Shown here: positions 13,721 through 16,131 of the stretch, piece after piece | Numbering within the stretch: the first letter of the stretch is position 1 | Layout of the letters: every line of letters starts with the position of its first letter | From: Planctomycetaceae bacterium | GTDB taxonomy: Bacteria > Planctomycetota > Planctomycetia > Pirellulales > UBA1268 | Direction of reading: 5' to 3' | Assembly: GCA_947453125.1 (NCBI GenBank) | Contig: CANGGC010000010.1 | Coordinates: 1-16,131 of the forward strand | DNA: 16,131 nucleotides | Made by a program: the position numbers and the translations under genes | The notes under the pieces: model-generated | The model's input: the letters and a program-made list of their open reading frames with translations, nothing else | What the model was told of the DNA's origin: nothing | The model's database searches: none

Positions 13721-16131
13721 ATGGCACGCTCCCGTCGTCGTCCGTCCCGCGCCGCTTCGTGCCGTGGTCATGCCGCTCGATCGCCGCGGGGGGCGGGGCT
13801 GACGGCGATGTTCGAAGCGCTCGAGGCGCGGCTGCCGATGGCGGCCGACATCGGCACGGCGTTATGGCGGATCACCGGCGACCAGGTGAAGGGGAACTTC
13901 GACGACACGATCGTCGTCGATCGCGACCCGGCCAATGCCGCGCTGCTGCGGGCCACCGTCAACGGCACCGTCGTCAGCACGCGCCGCGAGGCGGCGGTAC
14001 GCGTGATCCATGTCTTCGGTGGCCGCGGCGACGACACGATCACGATCGACATCCCCGGCAACACGAAGATTCGCAGCTGGCTCGTGGGTGGCGTCGGGAA
14101 CGATACGATCCAAGGAGGGAATGCCGCCGACCACATCGTGGGGGGGCCGGGGAACGACACCCTCAACGGCGGCGGCGGTGACGACGCGATCGAGGGGGGC
14201 GACGGCAACGACTCCCTCGTCGGCGGCACCGGCAACGACTCGCTTTCTGGCGACGCCGGCCGTGACACGCTCCGCGGCGGCGCCGGAAAGAACTCGCTCG
14301 TGGGGGGCACCGGCATCGACCAGTTCTATGGCGTGAAGGGGGTCGATCAGGTGCGGCTCGCCGCCGGCGAGAAGCTGATCGGCAACGAGACCACCAATCC
14401 GCTTCAGACCGTGACCAGCGCCGATCAGCTCAAGAGCTGGTATTTCGACACCGCCATGCAGCAGTGGGGGGGGCAACTCGGGCAGACAGTGCCATGGTGG
14501 CCGATCGCCTACACGATCCGTCAGGATGCTGGCGGGGCACTCGCGCCCTCCGCGGGCGCCGCCGCGGGCAACGCCGACTTCTCCGGCACGAACAACCAAG
14601 TCGCTGGCGTCGACGAAGGGGATATCGTCAAGACCGATGGCCGATCGCTCTATGTGCTCGCCGGTGATGGCGTCGACATCGTCAGTGCCTGGCCCGCCGC
14701 TTCCCTCGCGGTGTCGAGCCATGTCTCCGTCGACGGCGACGAGCGGTCGCTGTTCCTCCGCGGCAACCGGTTGACGGTGATCTCGCAGGAGAATCACTGG
14801 GTCAGTCCCGGCGGCGAAACTGGCTCGCAGGCCACGTTTGCCCGGATCGCCGGCTGGTGGGGTGCGGGGCTCCAGTGGCAGCCGCAGGTCATCGTCACCG
14901 TGATCGACCTCGCTGATCCGTCCGCGCCCAAGATCCTCGAGAAGACGGCCCTCGACGGCTGGCTCCAGGATGCCCGAGAGATCGACGGCCGCGTGTTCGT
15001 CGTCGCCCAGGACAACCTCGACATCCCCGCGCCGGCGCTCGTGCCGGTGGAGGGCACTGGGACCAATCCAACCACGACGGTCACCCCCGATCCGGTGACC
15101 TTCACCGATGCCGATGGCATCGTTACGACGATCCTTCCGCCGATCGACCTAGGCCCGCCGGGGGGGCAACGATTTGTCTACGAGGATGCGGCCGCCTACC
15201 GGGCCCGGCTCGAGAAAGCGTGGAAGGATCAGGCCCTGCCGACCTACACCGTCACCGCGGCCTCGGGCGCCACGACGTCCGGCCAGCTCGTCACCGTCGA
15301 CCACACCTGGGTGCCCCTCGATTTCCAATCGGCCACGATGCTGTCGGTGGTCGAGTTCGACATCACCGACGACACGGTCGGGCCGGAATCGTCGACGAGC
15401 GTCGCCGGGATCTCTGGCACGGTCTACGCCTCCGCGACCGGCCTCTACGTCTCGTCTGCCAATTGGGGGAGCTGGTGGGATGTCCGCGACACCGGCCTGA
15501 CGACGAACATCTACCACTTCGATCTCGGCACCGCGGGCGTGCCACTGGTGTCGATGGGCGCCGTGCCGGGGACGACGCTCGACCAGTTCTCGCTCGATGA
15601 GCACGACGGCTTTCTGCGGGTGGCAACGACGAACTGGGGCAGCGGCGGCGACTGGAACTTCACCAATTCCTCCGCGGGGGTGTTCGTCCTCGGGGAGTCG
15701 GGCGGGAATCTCGTCACCGTCGGCGCGGTCAAGGATCTCGCCAAGGGGGAGCGGATCTATTCCAGCCGCTTCGTCGGCGACGTCGCCTACGTGAGCACGT
15801 TCAAGCAGGTCGATCCGTTGTTTGTCATCAATCTGGCCGACCCCACCCGGCCGAAGGTCGTCGGCGAGCTCAAAGTGCCCGGCTTCTCCTCCTATCTCCA
15901 GCCGCTCGACGCCACCCACCTCCTCGGTGTCGGCCGCGACGTCGATCCGACCACCGGCCGCGTCCTCGGCCTGCAGCTGTCGGTGTTCGACGTCAGCAAT
16001 CCGGCCAAGCCGCGGCGGTCATCGACCTACACCTTCGCCGGCGATGGCTGGCAGTCGTGGTCGAGCGCCCTGTGGGATCACCACGCCCTGGCCTGGTTCC
16101 CCGAGCAGGGGATCCTCACGCTCCCGGTGCA
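13721..16131 (+). CDS. LEPR-XLL / RTX-repeat / beta-propeller surface protein, C-terminus beyond the window
   Basis: The frame is open from ATG 13721 (GAGG 6 nt upstream) to the window edge, 803 residues with no stop. The N-terminus is Arg-rich (RSRRRPSRAA), followed at 31-43 by FEALEARLPMAAD, which matches the LEPR-XLL motif found at the start of many planctomycete extracellular proteins. Residues about 100-205 hold RTX-like calcium-binding nonapeptides: GGRGDDTI, GGVGNDTI, GGPGNDTL, GGGGDDAI, GGDGNDSL, GGTGNDSL, GDAGRDTL, GGAGKNSL and GGTGIDQF. From about 288 the sequence enters a beta-propeller domain of the Beta_propel (PF09826) type, marked by NNQVAGVDEGDIVKTDG (291-307) and REIDGRVFVVAQ (426-437), with repeated VINLADPTRP-type strands and, near the edge, WQSWSSALWDHHALAWF. 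The product is probably extracellular or surface-attached. The combination suggests a calcium-stabilised wall or adhesion protein; enzymatic function is unknown. Extent beyond the window cannot be seen. Confidence 0.88.
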   Translation, partial: MARSRRRPSRAASCRGHAARSPRGAGLTAMFEALEARLPMAADIGTALWRITGDQVKGNFDDTIVVDRDPANAALLRATVNGTVVSTRREAAVRVIHVFGGRGDDTITIDIPGNTKIRSWLVGGVGNDTIQGGNAADHIVGGPGNDTLNGGGGDDAIEGGDGNDSLVGGTGNDSLSGDAGRDTLRGGAGKNSLVGGTGIDQFYGVKGVDQVRLAAGEKLIGNETTNPLQTVTSADQLKSWYFDTAMQQWGGQLGQTVPWWPIAYTIRQDAGGALAPSAGAAAGNADFSGTNNQVAGVDEGDIVKTDGRSLYVLAGDGVDIVSAWPAASLAVSSHVSVDGDERSLFLRGNRLTVISQENHWVSPGGETGSQATFARIAGWWGAGLQWQPQVIVTVIDLADPSAPKILEKTALDGWLQDAREIDGRVFVVAQDNLDIPAPALVPVEGTGTNPTTTVTPDPVTFTDADGIVTTILPPIDLGPPGGQRFVYEDAAAYRARLEKAWKDQALPTYTVTAASGATTSGQLVTVDHTWVPLDFQSATMLSVVEFDITDDTVGPESSTSVAGISGTVYASATGLYVSSANWGSWWDVRDTGLTTNIYHFDLGTAGVPLVSMGAVPGTTLDQFSLDEHDGFLRVATTNWGSGGDWNFTNSSAGVFVLGESGGNLVTVGAVKDLAKGERIYSSRFVGDVAYVSTFKQVDPLFVINLADPTRPKVVGELKVPGFSSYLQPLDATHLLGVGRDVDPTTGRVLGLQLSVFDVSNPAKPRRSSTYTFAGDGWQSWSSALWDHHALAWFPEQGILTLPV

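Noticed and set aside
14112..14335. Short-period DNA repeats in the RTX region as a CRISPR or tandem-repeat array
   Set aside because: The units are degenerate 27-nt codon repeats explained by GGxGNDxL calcium-binding nonapeptides, with no spacer structure.

Overview
The window is a G+C-rich chromosomal segment (about two thirds G+C by eye) and reads as a planctomycete, probably Pirellulales-like. The support is a DUF1501 protein with a twin-arginine-type leader, an exported nucleoside-hydrolase-family protein, a lysine-rich small protein of a kind I associate with planctomycetes, and a large surface protein with an LEPR-XLL-like N-terminal motif. Two genes run off the ends: a putative lipoprotein on the left and an RTX/beta-propeller protein on the right. 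No rRNA, tRNA, CRISPR array, insertion sequence or phage gene was seen.

Layout, left to right. 1-478 (-): Ala/Pro-rich exported protein, C-terminus missing. 611-961 (-): lysine-rich small protein. A 123-135 bp divergent promoter region separates it from nadA (1097-2239, +), quinolinate synthase of de novo NAD synthesis, followed by a secreted nucleoside-hydrolase family protein (2324-3391, +). A small intergenic patch at 3392-3549 holds a perfect 12-bp inverted repeat over a consensus TATAAT and a micro-ORF. On the minus strand follow a DUF3088 thioredoxin-like protein (3550-3894), a secreted rhodanese-domain protein (3990-4940) and a DUF1501 protein (4998-6377); the last two look like an operon.

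Next is a translationally coupled minus-strand pair, a 57-aa basic protein (6571-6744) and an AbiEii/DUF6036-like nucleotidyltransferase (6746-7261). It is divergent from a tight plus-strand operon of three diverged AIM24-family genes (7404-8069, 8082-8771, 8768-9487). Then come a polytopic membrane protein fused to a spermidine-synthase-like domain (9780-11798, +), a convergent xylulokinase-type FGGY kinase (11921-13489, -), and a divergent gene for an LEPR-XLL / RTX / beta-propeller protein (13721 to the edge, +).

Most genes look like ordinary housekeeping or envelope functions. The parts most worth a second look are the AIM24 triplet, the nucleotidyltransferase/57-aa pair beside it, the palindromic promoter-like patch at 3423-3536, the apparently leaderless nadA promoter, and the degenerate spermidine-synthase motif in the membrane fusion. 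I see no clear defence system or other coherent novel multi-gene machine. The nucleotidyltransferase pair is the nearest candidate and its role is unproven.
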